Origin: Clostridium sp. BNL1100
GTDB lineage: Bacteria; Bacillota; Clostridia; Acetivibrionales; DSM-1351
NCBI RefSeq assembly: GCF_000244875.1
Contig: NC_016791.1
Coordinates: 663,501-727,500, forward strand
Direction: 5' to 3'
Length of the DNA: 64,000 bases
Shown: positions 49,190 to 58,914 of the stretch, in pieces
Layout of the letters: every line of letters begins with the position of its first letter
How positions within the stretch are numbered: the stretch's first letter is position 1
Position numbers and translations under genes: made by a program
The notes under the pieces: model-generated
What the model saw: the letters and a program-made list of their open reading frames with translations, nothing else
What the model was told of the DNA's origin: nothing
Databases searched by the model: none

Positions 49190-51532
49190 ATGGCTGACAA
49201 AAGTGAAAAAAAACAGAAAAAGCAATTACCGCTGCTTCCGCTCAGGGGACTAACGGTTTTCCCTTTTATGACCTTGTACTTTGATGTAGGAAGGGATAAA
49301 TCCATAAAGGCACTCGAAGAGGCAATGATCAATGACCAACTGATTTTTCTTGTTGCACAAAAAGATGCTTCGGCTGATTCTCCCGGTGCTGATGATATTT
49401 ATTCAATCGGTACTGTATCAAAGGTTAAGCAGTTACTTAAACTTCAGGGTGATACAATAAGAGTTCTTGTTGAAGGCATAAACAGGGCAGAAATAAAGAA
49501 AATTGTACAGGATGATCCTTTTTTCATTGCAGAAGTGGTTGAGACAACTATAGAAGAAGAGGACTTCGTCGAAAATGAAGTGGAAGCTTTGAAAAGAAGG
49601 TTGGTTTCGGCCTTTGAGGATTATGTAAAACTAAGTGGAAAGGTTTCTCCGGATACAGCCCTTTCGGTTGTGGAGATTAGCAATATAAGTCAAGTTTCTG
49701 ATATAATAGCAAACAATATACCTCTGAAGGTTGAGCAGAAGCAGGCCATACTTTCAGAATTCCACCCGCTGAGAAGGGTTGAAAAACTACTGGAAATTCT
49801 ATATCAGGAAACAGAAATACTTGAGATTGAAAAAGATATAAATTCAAAAGTAAGAAAACAAATAGATAAACTTCAGAAAGAATATTATCTTCGTGAACAG
49901 ATGAAGGCAATTCAAACTGAGCTTGGTGACAGAGAGGGAGTTGCCGGTGAGGTTGAGGAGTATAAGGAAAAACTAAAATCAGCCGGGCTTCCGGAAGAGG
50001 TTGAAAAGAAGGTTCAGAAGGAATTGGACAGGCTTTTGAAGATGCCTCAGGGCTCTGCTGAAGGCGGTGTAATAAGAACCTACCTTGATTGGATATTTGA
50101 TTTGCCTTGGAATAAGTCAACACAAGAGCATATAGATCTGAAAAGTGCAGAAGAAATTCTGGAGAAAGACCATTACGGTCTTACAAAAGTAAAGGAAAGA
50201 ATAATAGAATATTTGGCGGTTCAAAAGCTGAAGAATAGCCTCAAAGGCCCTATTCTTTGTCTTGTAGGACCACCCGGAGTCGGTAAGACATCCATTGCAA
50301 AGTCTATTGCAAAAGCACTGAACAGGAACTATGTACGTATTTCTCTTGGCGGTGTAAAGGATGAGTCGGAGATAAGAGGACATAGAAGGACATATGTTGG
50401 TTCCATGCCCGGAAGAATAATATCAGCATTAAAACAGGCGGGCTCAAACAATCCTTTGATACTTCTGGATGAAATAGATAAAATGAGCAGCGATTTCAGA
50501 GGCGACCCGGCTTCTGCAATGCTGGAAGTACTGGATGCAGAACAGAACTTTGCTTTCAGGGATCACTATATGGAGCTGCCGTTTAATCTATCAAATTCAT
50601 TGTTCTTGACTACTGCCAATACTTTGGATACAATACCGAGACCACTGCTCGATAGAATGGAGATAATTAATCTTTCCAGCTATACCGAGGAGGACAAGGC
50701 AAATATAGCTATGAAATACCTGCTTCCAAAGCAGATCAAGCTTCATGGACTTACAGCAAAAAGTATAAGATTAGACGAAGGCACTGTGAGAGATATTATC
50801 AATTACTATACCCGTGAAGCAGGAGTAAGAAATCTTGAAAGAGAGATAGGTTCTGTTTGCAGAAAGGTTGCAAAGGTTATTGTATCCGAATCAAAAAAAT
50901 CTGTAACCGTAAACAGAAATAATCTGGAGAAATTTCTTGGAGTTAAGAGATTCAGGTTTGATTATGCAGGGGAAAAGGATGAAATCGGTATTGCCACTGG
51001 TCTTGCATGGACTCCTGTAGGCGGTGATACACTTTCAATAGAAGTAAACCTTATGCAGGGTAATGGTAAGTTGGAGCTAACGGGGCATTTGGGCGATGTT
51101 ATGAAAGAATCTGCAAAGGCTGCTATGAGTTTCATAAGGTCAAGATGCACGGAATTGAAGATAGATGAGAAATTTCACGAAAAAAATGACATACACATAC
51201 ATGTTCCTGAAGGTGCAATTCCTAAAGACGGACCTTCAGCCGGAATTACACTTGCAACTGCAATGGTATCCGCCTTGTCAGGATTACCGGTAAACAGAAA
51301 AGTAGCTATGACAGGCGAAATTACACTCAGAGGCAGAGTCCTTCCCATAGGCGGACTCAAAGAAAAGGTGCTGGCGGCGCATAGAGCTGGAATTGAGACA
51401 ATAATTCTTCCGGTAGACAATAAGAAAGATATAGAAGAAATACCTGAGAATGTAAGACAGTCTTTAAATTTCATATGTGCTTCTGATATGCAGACAGTAT
51501 TGGAAAATGCACTTGTTCATAAAAAGGAATAG
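49190..51532 (+). CDS. lon: ATP-dependent protease Lon
   Basis: Lon degrades misfolded and regulatory proteins in the cytoplasm. The 780-residue product has the LonA layout: an N-terminal substrate domain ([12 protein letters not shown]), a coiled region, an AAA+ module with GPPGVGKT (360-367) and a Walker [11 protein letters not shown], and a C-terminal protease with Ser683 in PKDGPSAG and Lys726 in GGLKEK. The ATG at 49190 is chosen since GAGAGG lies upstream; the frame from 49091 adds 33 residues that are not Lon-like. A dead dehydrogenase fragment begins at the codon directly after its stop. Confidence 0.96.
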   Translation: MADKSEKKQKKQLPLLPLRGLTVFPFMTLYFDVGRDKSIKALEEAMINDQLIFLVAQKDASADSPGADDIYSIGTVSKVKQLLKLQGDTIRVLVEGINRAEIKKIVQDDPFFIAEVVETTIEEEDFVENEVEALKRRLVSAFEDYVKLSGKVSPDTALSVVEISNISQVSDIIANNIPLKVEQKQAILSEFHPLRRVEKLLEILYQETEILEIEKDINSKVRKQIDKLQKEYYLREQMKAIQTELGDREGVAGEVEEYKEKLKSAGLPEEVEKKVQKELDRLLKMPQGSAEGGVIRTYLDWIFDLPWNKSTQEHIDLKSAEEILEKDHYGLTKVKERIIEYLAVQKLKNSLKGPILCLVGPPGVGKTSIAKSIAKALNRNYVRISLGGVKDESEIRGHRRTYVGSMPGRIISALKQAGSNNPLILLDEIDKMSSDFRGDPASAMLEVLDAEQNFAFRDHYMELPFNLSNSLFLTTANTLDTIPRPLLDRMEIINLSSYTEEDKANIAMKYLLPKQIKLHGLTAKSIRLDEGTVRDIINYYTREAGVRNLEREIGSVCRKVAKVIVSESKKSVTVNRNNLEKFLGVKRFRFDYAGEKDEIGIATGLAWTPVGGDTLSIEVNLMQGNGKLELTGHLGDVMKESAKAAMSFIRSRCTELKIDEKFHEKNDIHIHVPEGAIPKDGPSAGITLATAMVSALSGLPVNRKVAMTGEITLRGRVLPIGGLKEKVLAAHRAGIETIILPVDNKKDIEEIPENVRQSLNFICASDMQTVLENALVHKKE

Positions 51533-52277
51533 TTGATAAAACTCCTTGAGGGTGCGGAGTGTCCTATAAAGGGAGTAGACCGTAGCCGGATTGACATGAT
51601 TGTAGTAAGAGAAAACAGTGAGGGCGAGTATGCCGGTGCTGGAGATTGGCTGTTCAAGGACAAGCCTGAAGAAGTTGTACTTCAAACAGGAGTTTTTTCA
51701 CGCAAAGGCTGCGAGCGAGTTATCAGATACGCATACGAGCTGGCCAGAAAAGAAGGTAAAACTCTCACAAGTATAAGCAAGGCAAACGCTCTCAACTATT
51801 CAATGGTATTCTGGGATCAGATTTTTGAAGAGGTAGGAAAAGAATATCCGGATGTAAAAACATATTCATATCTTGTAGATGCTGCATGTATGTTCTTTGT
51901 AAAGCAGCCTGAGAGATTCCAGATAGTAGTAACATCCAATCTGTTTGGAGACATTATTACAGATTTGGGTGCAGCAATATCAGGAGGAATGGGACTAGCT
52001 GCCGGTGCAAACAAGGACTTTCCCATCTATGTTTGAACCCGTACACGGTTCGGCACCAGACATAGCAGGACAAGGTAAAGCAAATCCTCTGGCGGCAATA
52101 TGGTCAGTAAGCCAAATGCTTGATTTCTTCGGTTATGAAAATTGGGGAAGTAAAGTATTAAATGCAATAGAGCAGGTAATGGTAGAAAAGAAGTATTTGA
52201 CTCCGGATATGAGCGGAACTTCAAAGACAAATGATGTTGGAGATGCGGTAATTGAAGTACTGAAAAGATTAGCTTAA
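51533..52277 (+). pseudogene. Broken isocitrate/isopropylmalate/tartrate dehydrogenase-family gene
   Basis: Starting directly after the lon stop and in the same frame, the sequence encodes KLLEGAECPIKG, VVRENSEGEYAG, SKANALNYSMVFWD and SNLFGDIITDLGAAISGG. After a frameshift near 52017 it gives [19 protein letters not shown]. Together this is the C-terminal two-thirds of a beta-decarboxylating dehydrogenase, closest in pattern to tartrate/D-malate and isocitrate/isopropylmalate types. The N-terminal 100 or so residues are missing, and about 11 bases seem deleted at the frameshift (AN-INPE-RxFPS in the family). No start or ribosome site exists. It is a pseudogene left by deletion up to the lon end. 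Confidence 0.88.
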
Positions 52278-52304
52278 AAAACTATAAAAGAACATAATAA
52301 CTTT

Positions 52305-52348
52305 AAAACAGCTATGTTGGATGATATTCCCAAATAGCTGTTTTTTCT
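52305..52348 (+). terminator. Terminator after the dehydrogenase pseudogene
   Basis: AAAACAGCTAT...TTGG pairs with CCAA..ATAGCTGTTTTTT. It probably now ends lon transcripts as well. Confidence 0.82.
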
Positions 52349-52458
52349 TTGAAAAAAAATTAAAATAAGAAGGAATTTTATGTATTTATGGCGAATATAA
52401 TATTTTGGGATAATTATGTTGACAAATTTATAATTAAGAGTTTTATCTGGAGGGCCCT

Positions 52459-53265
52459 ATGACATATAGTATAATAGCTGCTGCAACTATACTAATTACA
52501 GCTCTGTTGGCTTTTTACTATCTATATAAATCAAGAGAGCTTGATTTAGGTACTTTTATGTCGATTTCATTAGGAGCGGCTATTCTTGGCATTACTTTCA
52601 ATCCGGCTTATAATAAAATGTTTGGATACATAGGGAGCTTTAAGAATATTAACCAGAAGGTTGAAATTTTATTTTTTATTATCATAGCTTCTATTTTCTT
52701 TTTAATCCTGGTTTTTACCATAAGTATAATAGTTTCTGTTTGCCTTCCTGACAGGCTGAGTTCCATAAATTGCAGCATTGCACTTGAACGATTTTTTGGA
52801 AGGACAAAAAGTCATTTTAAACCTGAAATATCGGAGGATAAGACACCTGAAGTTTCCGAGAACGATGAAAACCTTGAGGATTTGTCAGCTGAGGGAGATT
52901 GTGAATTGATATCAGCTATCGAAGAAACTGTTGCTTGTGATGAAATTTTGGAAGATACTCCTGAACAAGAAGTTGCCGAAGACACTTGTGCACCTGTTAA
53001 TGAATCAGAAATTCTTGTATTAAAAGCTTTTGACTGTAAAGTTAAAGGCCAAAAAGAACAGGCTGTTCAGTACTATACAAAGGCTTTGGACTATGGCAGC
53101 CTTAGCAATGATATGGTTTTTTGGGTAGTATTGGACATTTGTACCCTGTATAAGGAATTGGGACTTAATGAATTGGCCTGCAGCATCTTGAACAGTGTTG
53201 CAAAAAGGTACGGTAATGAATTGAAACCGGAAATCAGAGCGGAAATTATCAAAAATCTAAAATAA
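52459..53265 (+). CDS. Membrane protein with acidic linker and TPR-like C-terminus
   Basis: The 268-residue protein has three membrane spans (about 4-20, 33-48, 70-95), then a Glu/Asp-rich linker (about 120-180), and a helical C-terminus (ILVLKAFDCKVKGQKEQAVQ YYTKALDYG) typical of one TPR hairpin plus flanks. It may be a scaffold in the membrane. GGAGGG lies upstream. The PRC-barrel gene follows 39 bases later, so the two are probably co-transcribed. No specific function recognised. Confidence 0.65.
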   Translation: MTYSIIAAATILITALLAFYYLYKSRELDLGTFMSISLGAAILGITFNPAYNKMFGYIGSFKNINQKVEILFFIIIASIFFLILVFTISIIVSVCLPDRLSSINCSIALERFFGRTKSHFKPEISEDKTPEVSENDENLEDLSAEGDCELISAIEETVACDEILEDTPEQEVAEDTCAPVNESEILVLKAFDCKVKGQKEQAVQYYTKALDYGSLSNDMVFWVVLDICTLYKELGLNELACSILNSVAKRYGNELKPEIRAEIIKNLK

Positions 53266-53304
53266 GGGAAGATTGTTTTACATTTTTCAAGGAGGTCAGC
53301 TTTA

Positions 53305-54072
53305 ATGAAAAAAACTGAAGAGGTAATAGGTTTACCTATAATTAGTATTTGTGACGGTGAAGAAGTTGGTAAGGTAAAGGGAGTTATAGTTAATGCTGCA
53401 AAAGGTGCGGTTGACTATGTTGTAGTAGAAAACGGAATACAGATTCTAAATGCAAAAGTTATTTCTGCAAAGGATGTAATAGGAATCGGTGAATATGCAC
53501 TGACGATTGAAAATGAAGCTGTTATAAATGATATTAGCAAAATACCAGCTGCCATAGACCATCTACAAAAAAATATACCCGTTAAAGGCACAAGAGTTAT
53601 GACCAAAAAGGGAAGCTTAATAGGTGAAATAGGGGATATCTATGTAGATGAAGATAACAGTTGTTCGATATTTGCGCTGGAGTTCATTTCAATTAAAGAC
53701 CAAAAAAATATAAGACTAATTCCAAGAGAAAGTGTTATAACCTTTGGTAAAAACCTAATAGTTGTACAGGAAAATGTTGAATCTGCACTCGCTGATGATA
53801 TTTCAAAGTTAGAATCAGGGATAGAAAACGATGGTTCAGATACAATCCAAACAAACAATACAATTATCGACGAAAATATTGAATCAGGTTCAATGAGTGA
53901 GCTTATGGAAAAGAAACACCGTGATTTTCTTAATGGCAAAAGAGTATCGAAAACCATATATGACAATGAGGGAAAAGTATTGATAGAAGAGGATACTCTC
54001 ATTGACGAGGATGTATTTGATCTGGCAAAAGCATATGACAAGGTAATTGACTTAGTAATGAATAACAAATAA
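53305..54072 (+). CDS. PRC-barrel domain protein
   Basis: The 255-residue protein has two PRC-barrel-like units: VIGLPIISICDGEEVGKVKG near the N-terminus and KGTRVMTKKGSLIGEIGDIY around residue 95. Such barrels occur in RimM and photosynthetic reaction centres and mediate protein contacts. The C-terminal part (KTIYDNEGKVLIEEDTLIDE) also looks like a switch-type beta unit. AAGGAGG precedes the ATG. The role is unknown; a sporulation-related sheet protein is one option. It ends at a terminator. Confidence 0.82.
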   Translation: MKKTEEVIGLPIISICDGEEVGKVKGVIVNAAKGAVDYVVVENGIQILNAKVISAKDVIGIGEYALTIENEAVINDISKIPAAIDHLQKNIPVKGTRVMTKKGSLIGEIGDIYVDEDNSCSIFALEFISIKDQKNIRLIPRESVITFGKNLIVVQENVESALADDISKLESGIENDGSDTIQTNNTIIDENIESGSMSELMEKKHRDFLNGKRVSKTIYDNEGKVLIEEDTLIDEDVFDLAKAYDKVIDLVMNNK

Positions 54073-54076
54073 ATAT

Positions 54077-54114
54077 AAAACCGGCTGTAGCGAAAGCTGC
54101 AACCGGTTTTAATG
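54077..54114. terminator. Terminator between PRC-barrel and mecA-like genes
   Basis: AAAACCGG...GCAGC-type inner pairs close on CCGGTTTTAA. It is palindromic enough to serve both convergent genes. Confidence 0.75.
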
Positions 54115-54120
54115 ATTTTA

Positions 54121-54735
54121 TTAAAAGTAAACGTTTAAAGTTTCTAAAGCGTTTTCATGGATAATCCTTTCTCCGTATTCATTCAGATAGCCTTCGAAAA
54201 AGTTGGCATTTCCCACATGAGCAGAATACTCATCCATAATTATCTCCAATTGAGGAGAGGATGAAGACCCGGCAAGTAGAAGGTAATAACTGCTTTTAAA
54301 CCTATAAACAGTACTTTCACCGTTGTACAATGGATAAATCCTTTTTGCCAATTGGCATAAGTCTTCAATTGAATCAAAACAGTATATGTTCAAAGTGGAG
54401 CAAACCTTGCTTTTTTTCTTTTTCTGCCTCAAATCAGAATTCTTATATTTGCTTTTGATATATTTTTGAATAGATTCAAATTCGCCGTCTGAGTCAATCT
54501 TTGTAATAGTTACAACAAATCCGTCCTCATTTTCCGGAGAGGCTTCAAATACCAGCTGAGAATCAGCGGATGCGAAACCGTACTCTTCTTCGGCACGTTC
54601 CATCATATCCCAGAATAATTCCTGGGCGGCAGGTGAATTATAATTCAGAGAAGAAATATCAATATTTCTTTCTTCCAGGTCATTTAATGTGATTGTGACC
54701 CTCAGTACATTTTCATTAACTTTTTCTATTCTCAT
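54121..54735 (-). CDS. mecA: MecA-family adaptor protein
   Basis: The 204-residue product has the MecA layout: an N-terminal substrate-binding domain (MRIEKVNENVLRVTITLNDL, LFWDMMERAEEEYGF), a charged linker around residues 95-108, and a C-terminal ClpC-binding domain (IYCFDSIEDLCQLAKRI, YRFKSSYYLLL). MecA feeds specific proteins to the ClpCP protease. The linker is Lys-rich (LRQKKKKSK). Monocistronic on the minus strand. No clpC in the window. Confidence 0.88.
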   Translation of the reverse strand: MRIEKVNENVLRVTITLNDLEERNIDISSLNYNSPAAQELFWDMMERAEEEYGFASADSQLVFEASPENEDGFVVTITKIDSDGEFESIQKYIKSKYKNSDLRQKKKKSKVCSTLNIYCFDSIEDLCQLAKRIYPLYNGESTVYRFKSSYYLLLAGSSSSPQLEIIMDEYSAHVGNANFFEGYLNEYGERIIHENALETLNVYF

Positions 54736-55031
54736 TCAATCACCAACTTACTTTAATTAATTTAATCTGGAAAACCTGCTGAACATTAATTTTTAATAGT
54801 TTACTATATTATACTTCGAAAATAAATAGTTGAGAAGTAATATTTATCAATAATATACTTTACAAAGACATGTAATATCTATAAATACAACCATATAATA
54901 CAATTACTATTATTATACTACAAAGTAAATAATACATTAAAGGTTCATTACAAAGCTACAATACATTTGAAATAATACCTATAAAAATATATAATATTTA
55001 AAAATATATGCAATTATAAGAGGAATAATAA

Positions 55032-55613
55032 ATGAGAAATATAGTTTTGGCATCATCGTCACCAAGAAGAAAAGACTTACTGAGACAAATAAAATTACCA
55101 TTTGAAATTATTCCAAGCGAAATTGATGAGAATATAAGTGAGTTGACAGGTACTCCGGCCCAAAAAGCAGAACAACTGGCATATCAAAAAGCAAGAGATG
55201 TTTCTAACAGAGTAAAAAAAGGTTTGGTTTTAGGCGCAGATACAATTGTAGTAATTGACGATGAGATTTTAGGCAAGCCTAAAGACACCGAAGATGCTTA
55301 TGAAATGCTTAAAAAGCTTAGCGGAAAGGAACATGAGGTAATCACCGGAGTATGTCTGATTGACCTAGATAACAAGATTGAGCTTATACAACATGAAACA
55401 ACCATCGTACAATTTATAGAGCTGGATGATGAAAAAATCAGAGCGTATATTAAAAGCGGTGAGGCATATGATAAAGCGGGTTCTTATGCAGCTCAGGGTG
55501 TCGGGGCAATATTTGTAAAGGGAATAAAAGGATGTTATTCAAATGTTGTCGGGCTTCCGTTAACCAGACTAAGTGATATGTTGGAAAAGCTTCAGGAAAG
55601 CGTTATTAAATAA
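55032..55613 (+). CDS. maf: Maf-family nucleoside triphosphate pyrophosphatase
   Basis: The 193-residue protein begins VLASSSPRRKDLLRQI and contains LGADTIVVIDDEILGKP and YDKAGSYAAQGVGAIFV, the Maf signature set. Maf proteins hydrolyse dTTP, UTP or modified nucleotides and have been tied to division control. AGAGGA lies before the ATG. It starts the cluster maf-radC-mreBCD, a common Firmicute order. Confidence 0.95.
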   Translation: MRNIVLASSSPRRKDLLRQIKLPFEIIPSEIDENISELTGTPAQKAEQLAYQKARDVSNRVKKGLVLGADTIVVIDDEILGKPKDTEDAYEMLKKLSGKEHEVITGVCLIDLDNKIELIQHETTIVQFIELDDEKIRAYIKSGEAYDKAGSYAAQGVGAIFVKGIKGCYSNVVGLPLTRLSDMLEKLQESVIK

Positions 55614-55685
55614 AATTCTATAATACCAGGTTCTTAAAATTACGACTCTAAAACACATAATGACGATGTAATTGGAATAAAAACA

Positions 55686-55694
55686 TGGTATAAT
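55686..55694 (+). promoter_or_regulatory. Extended -10 promoter for radC
   Basis: TGGTATAAT fits TGnTATAAT, 50 bases before the radC ATG. Confidence 0.5.
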
Positions 55695-55743
55695 GAAAGA
55701 TATGTGAGTTAGTTAGATCGCTGGAAAATTAACGAGGGAAACA

Positions 55744-56433
55744 ATGGATAGGTTAAAGATAAAAGAGCTTCCCATATGCGAGAGGCCTTATGAAAAAATG
55801 TCGGAAGTGGGGGCAGACTGCCTGTCAAACGCCGAATTGCTTGCTATAGTAATTAAGACAGGAACCAGAGCTTACACAGCTGTAGAGCTTGCACAGAAGG
55901 TTTTAAAGCTTTCTCAGGACGGAAGACTTTCCTCCCTTAACAACCTCTCTATTGAACAGCTTATGAAAGTAAAGGGAATTGGCCGTGTAAAGGCGATTCA
56001 GATAAAAGCTGTGCTTGAGTTTTCAAAAAGAATAGCAACGAGCAACGGAGTTGTACGCCATTTTGTCAAAAGTGCCGATGATGTAAGTAATCTGATGATG
56101 GAAGAAATGCGATACTTGAAAAAGGAAATGTTCAAAGCTATTCTACTGGATACAAAAAATAAAGTATTAAAAATAGTGAGTATTTCAACAGGCAGTTTGA
56201 ATGCTTCCATAGTTCATCCCAGAGAGGTTTTCAGCGAAGCTGTGAAATGCGGCTGCAACAGTATTATATTTGTACATAATCATCCCAGTGGGGATCCGAC
56301 ACCCAGTAACGAAGATATACGTACTACTGACAGACTTGTAAATGCGGGAGACATATTGGGGATAAAGGTATTGGACCATATTGTACTGGGTGATGGAAGA
56401 TATGTGAGTTTAAAAGAACAAGGCTTTATTTAG
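55744..56433 (+). CDS. radC: RadC-family JAB/MPN protein
   Basis: The 229-residue protein has an N-terminal helix-hairpin-helix region (LMKVKGIGRVKAIQIKA) and a C-terminal JAMM metal site FVHNHPSGDPTPSNED. The biochemical role of RadC is not settled, despite its old repair name. GAGGG lies before the ATG. mreB follows 27 bases later, so they are probably co-transcribed. Confidence 0.94.
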   Translation: MDRLKIKELPICERPYEKMSEVGADCLSNAELLAIVIKTGTRAYTAVELAQKVLKLSQDGRLSSLNNLSIEQLMKVKGIGRVKAIQIKAVLEFSKRIATSNGVVRHFVKSADDVSNLMMEEMRYLKKEMFKAILLDTKNKVLKIVSISTGSLNASIVHPREVFSEAVKCGCNSIIFVHNHPSGDPTPSNEDIRTTDRLVNAGDILGIKVLDHIVLGDGRYVSLKEQGFI

Positions 56434-56460
56434 CCAAAATACACAGGAGGTACTTTTTAA

Positions 56461-57483
56461 ATGAGTTTTTTTGCAAGAGATATTGGTATAGATTTGGGAA
56501 CTGCGAATACATTGGTACATGTTAAGGGAAAAGGAATCGTCGTCAGAGAGCCGTCTGTTGTAGCAGTTAACATTAAAAATAACGAAGTATTGGCGGTAGG
56601 AGAAGCCGCAAAAGAAATGATTGGACGTACGCCGGGCAATATTGTAGCAATCAGACCGATGAAAGATGGTGTTATAGCTGATTTTGACATAACTCAGAAT
56701 ATGATAAAGTACTTCATAAAAAAGGCTATGTCTCAAGGCAGGTTCAGTAAGCCAAGAGTTGTTATATGTGTTCCGTCAGGTGTTACAGAGGTTGAAAAGA
56801 GAGCTGTTGAGGATGCGACTCTACAGGCAGGTGCAAAAGAAGCCTACCTTATTGAGGAACCAATGGCAGCTGCAATTGGTGCGGAATTACCTGTAGAAGA
56901 ACCGTACGGAAGCATGGTTGTTGATATAGGAGGGGGTACTTCGGAAGTTGCAGTAATATCTCTCGGAGGTATCGTTACAAGTAAGTCACTTAGAATTGCA
57001 GGAGATGAATTGGACGAATCAATCGCCCACTACATTAAAAAGGAATACAGCCTTATGATAGGTGAGCGTTCTGCTGAAGAAATCAAGGTTACAATAGGAA
57101 GTGCTTTTCCTAAGGCGAAAGAAGAAAAAATGATGATAAGGGGAAGAGACCTTATTACAGGTTTACCTAAGAACATCGAAATAACCTCCACAGAAATAAA
57201 TGAAGCGTTGAAGGAGCCTGTCAATGCCATAATAGATTCCATAAAATATACCCTTGAGAAAACTCCGCCTGAGTTAGCTGCCGATATTATGGACAGAGGA
57301 ATAATGCTCACAGGAGGAGGGGCGCTTCTTGATGGTTTGGATAAGCTGATAAAGCAGGAGACAGGTATGCCTGTTTCAATAGCTGAAAATCCTCTTGATT
57401 GCGTTGCTTTGGGAACAGGTAAAGTCCTGGAGGAAATAGAGACACTGAAAAAGGTTCTTTTATCGCCACAGAGGTTAAAATAA
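56461..57483 (+). CDS. mreB: Rod shape-determining protein MreB
   Basis: The 340-residue actin homologue shows [19 protein letters not shown] (phosphate 1), [19 protein letters not shown] (phosphate 2) and [12 protein letters not shown] (adenosine). It forms membrane-bound filaments that guide wall synthesis along the cell side. AGGAGG lies upstream. It leads the mreBCD-PBP2 set. Confidence 0.97.
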   Translation: MSFFARDIGIDLGTANTLVHVKGKGIVVREPSVVAVNIKNNEVLAVGEAAKEMIGRTPGNIVAIRPMKDGVIADFDITQNMIKYFIKKAMSQGRFSKPRVVICVPSGVTEVEKRAVEDATLQAGAKEAYLIEEPMAAAIGAELPVEEPYGSMVVDIGGGTSEVAVISLGGIVTSKSLRIAGDELDESIAHYIKKEYSLMIGERSAEEIKVTIGSAFPKAKEEKMMIRGRDLITGLPKNIEITSTEINEALKEPVNAIIDSIKYTLEKTPPELAADIMDRGIMLTGGGALLDGLDKLIKQETGMPVSIAENPLDCVALGTGKVLEEIETLKKVLLSPQRLK

Positions 57484-57526
57484 CTAAAAGCTTTAAGTAG
57501 GTGGGTTAAGAGAGGAGAAGTATTCC

Positions 57527-58387
57527 TTGAAGTATTTTAAAAGTAGGGCGTTGGTAGTTACAATAATAATATTAATTCTTATTGTGTGTATAGGCTTGAC
57601 CGTAAATCCGGCAAGTAACATAAACTGGATAGGGAACTTGATTTCAGTACCCTTTACATCTGTTGAAAAAGCATTTTCGTATACAGGACAGAAGGTTGGG
57701 GATGGAATAAATCTTTTTGACAATGTTCAAAAGCTGCAAGCTGAAAACAAGGAGTTAAGAGAAAAAATTGATAAGTTAAATAACGAAAGAACCGAGTATT
57801 TAAGGCTGAAAAGGGAAAATGAAGACTTGCGGAAAGTTTTTGATTTGAAAGATCAGCTGGCAGACTCTGATTTTGTTGGTGCCAATATAATAGCTAGAGA
57901 TGGCGGAAATCTCTTTAATATCTTTTTAACGGATAAAGGGTCTGCTAACGGAATTGATTACAATATGCCGGTTATTACCAGCAAAGGCCTTGTGGGAAAA
58001 GTAGTGTCTGCACAACCTTTTTCTTCCAAAATTATAAGTATCATTGAAGATGGAAGCTCTGTAAGTGCCATTGTTGCAAAAAGTGGCGACTATGTTGTTG
58101 TAAAGGGAGACATTAAGCTGGAAAAGGAAGGTTTGTGTAAACTGGAATATATTCCCGCAGAGCTTGACCTGATTCAGGGAGATGTAATTGAAACATCCGG
58201 AATCGGAGGTATTTATCCAAAGGGTATTACCATAGGAACAGTCAAGGAAATAAGATCAGGAGAAAGCGATCTTGACAAATATGCAATTATTCAGCCTGCA
58301 GCCGATTTAAAAAGACTAAATCAGGTGGTAATACTCAGAAATAAAGAAGCACAATCAAAGTCGGAAATGGAAAATGCAGACAAATGA
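57527..58387 (+). CDS. mreC: Rod shape-determining protein MreC
   Basis: The 286-residue protein has one N-terminal membrane span (about 8-26), a coiled coil (about 66-105, LQAENKELREKIDKLNNE) and a two-barrel beta domain beginning FVGANIIARDGGNLF. It links MreB to the outer synthesis complex. It begins at TTG 57527, with GAGGAG at 57512-57517. Its stop overlaps the mreD start as ATGA. Confidence 0.95.
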   Translation: MKYFKSRALVVTIIILILIVCIGLTVNPASNINWIGNLISVPFTSVEKAFSYTGQKVGDGINLFDNVQKLQAENKELREKIDKLNNERTEYLRLKRENEDLRKVFDLKDQLADSDFVGANIIARDGGNLFNIFLTDKGSANGIDYNMPVITSKGLVGKVVSAQPFSSKIISIIEDGSSVSAIVAKSGDYVVVKGDIKLEKEGLCKLEYIPAELDLIQGDVIETSGIGGIYPKGITIGTVKEIRSGESDLDKYAIIQPAADLKRLNQVVILRNKEAQSKSEMENADK

Positions 58388-58896
58388 GAAATAAAGTAAT
58401 TTTATATGCTATACTTATATTCATATTTGTAACTGCACAGGTTACATTATTGAATAACTTTGCAATTTTTGGAGTATCTCCGAATCTTGTTATTATTTTA
58501 ATAGTGAGTATTTCACTGCTGAAAGGCAAGACGGACGGTGCGGTTGTTGGCTTTTCTGCGGGATTATGCATGGATGCCGTAATAGGTGTTGCCTTAGGGT
58601 ATCATGCTCTTGTGGGAATGCTTCTCGGACTTGCATTGGGCAATATAAACAAAAGGCTTTTTAAGGAAAATATACTTGTAATGGCTTTTTGTACTTTTTT
58701 ATCTACATATATTTTCGAGTCTGCGATTATATTTGCATCCTACTTACTGGGCCTAAAAATCGAGTTTATTGCAACCCTCAAAACTGTGATTTTACCGGAG
58801 TCGCTGGTGAACTGTGTTTTGGGTATCGTTATATTTGTAATTATCATATTGTTGGACAGAAAATTTTTAGAGGTTGAAGAAAAAAACAGGTACTAA
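58384..58896 (+). CDS. mreD: Rod shape-determining protein MreD
   Basis: The 170-residue hydrophobic protein has about five spans and the family's short charged loops (KGKTDGAVVGFSAGLCMDAV). It belongs to the elongasome. The ATG at 58384 overlaps the mreC stop (ATGA), a sign of translational coupling. Confidence 0.93.
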   Translation: MRNKVILYAILIFIFVTAQVTLLNNFAIFGVSPNLVIILIVSISLLKGKTDGAVVGFSAGLCMDAVIGVALGYHALVGMLLGLALGNINKRLFKENILVMAFCTFLSTYIFESAIIFASYLLGLKIEFIATLKTVILPESLVNCVLGIVIFVIIILLDRKFLEVEEKNRY

Positions 58897-58914
58897 ATGA
58901 GGTTTAGAGGTTAA

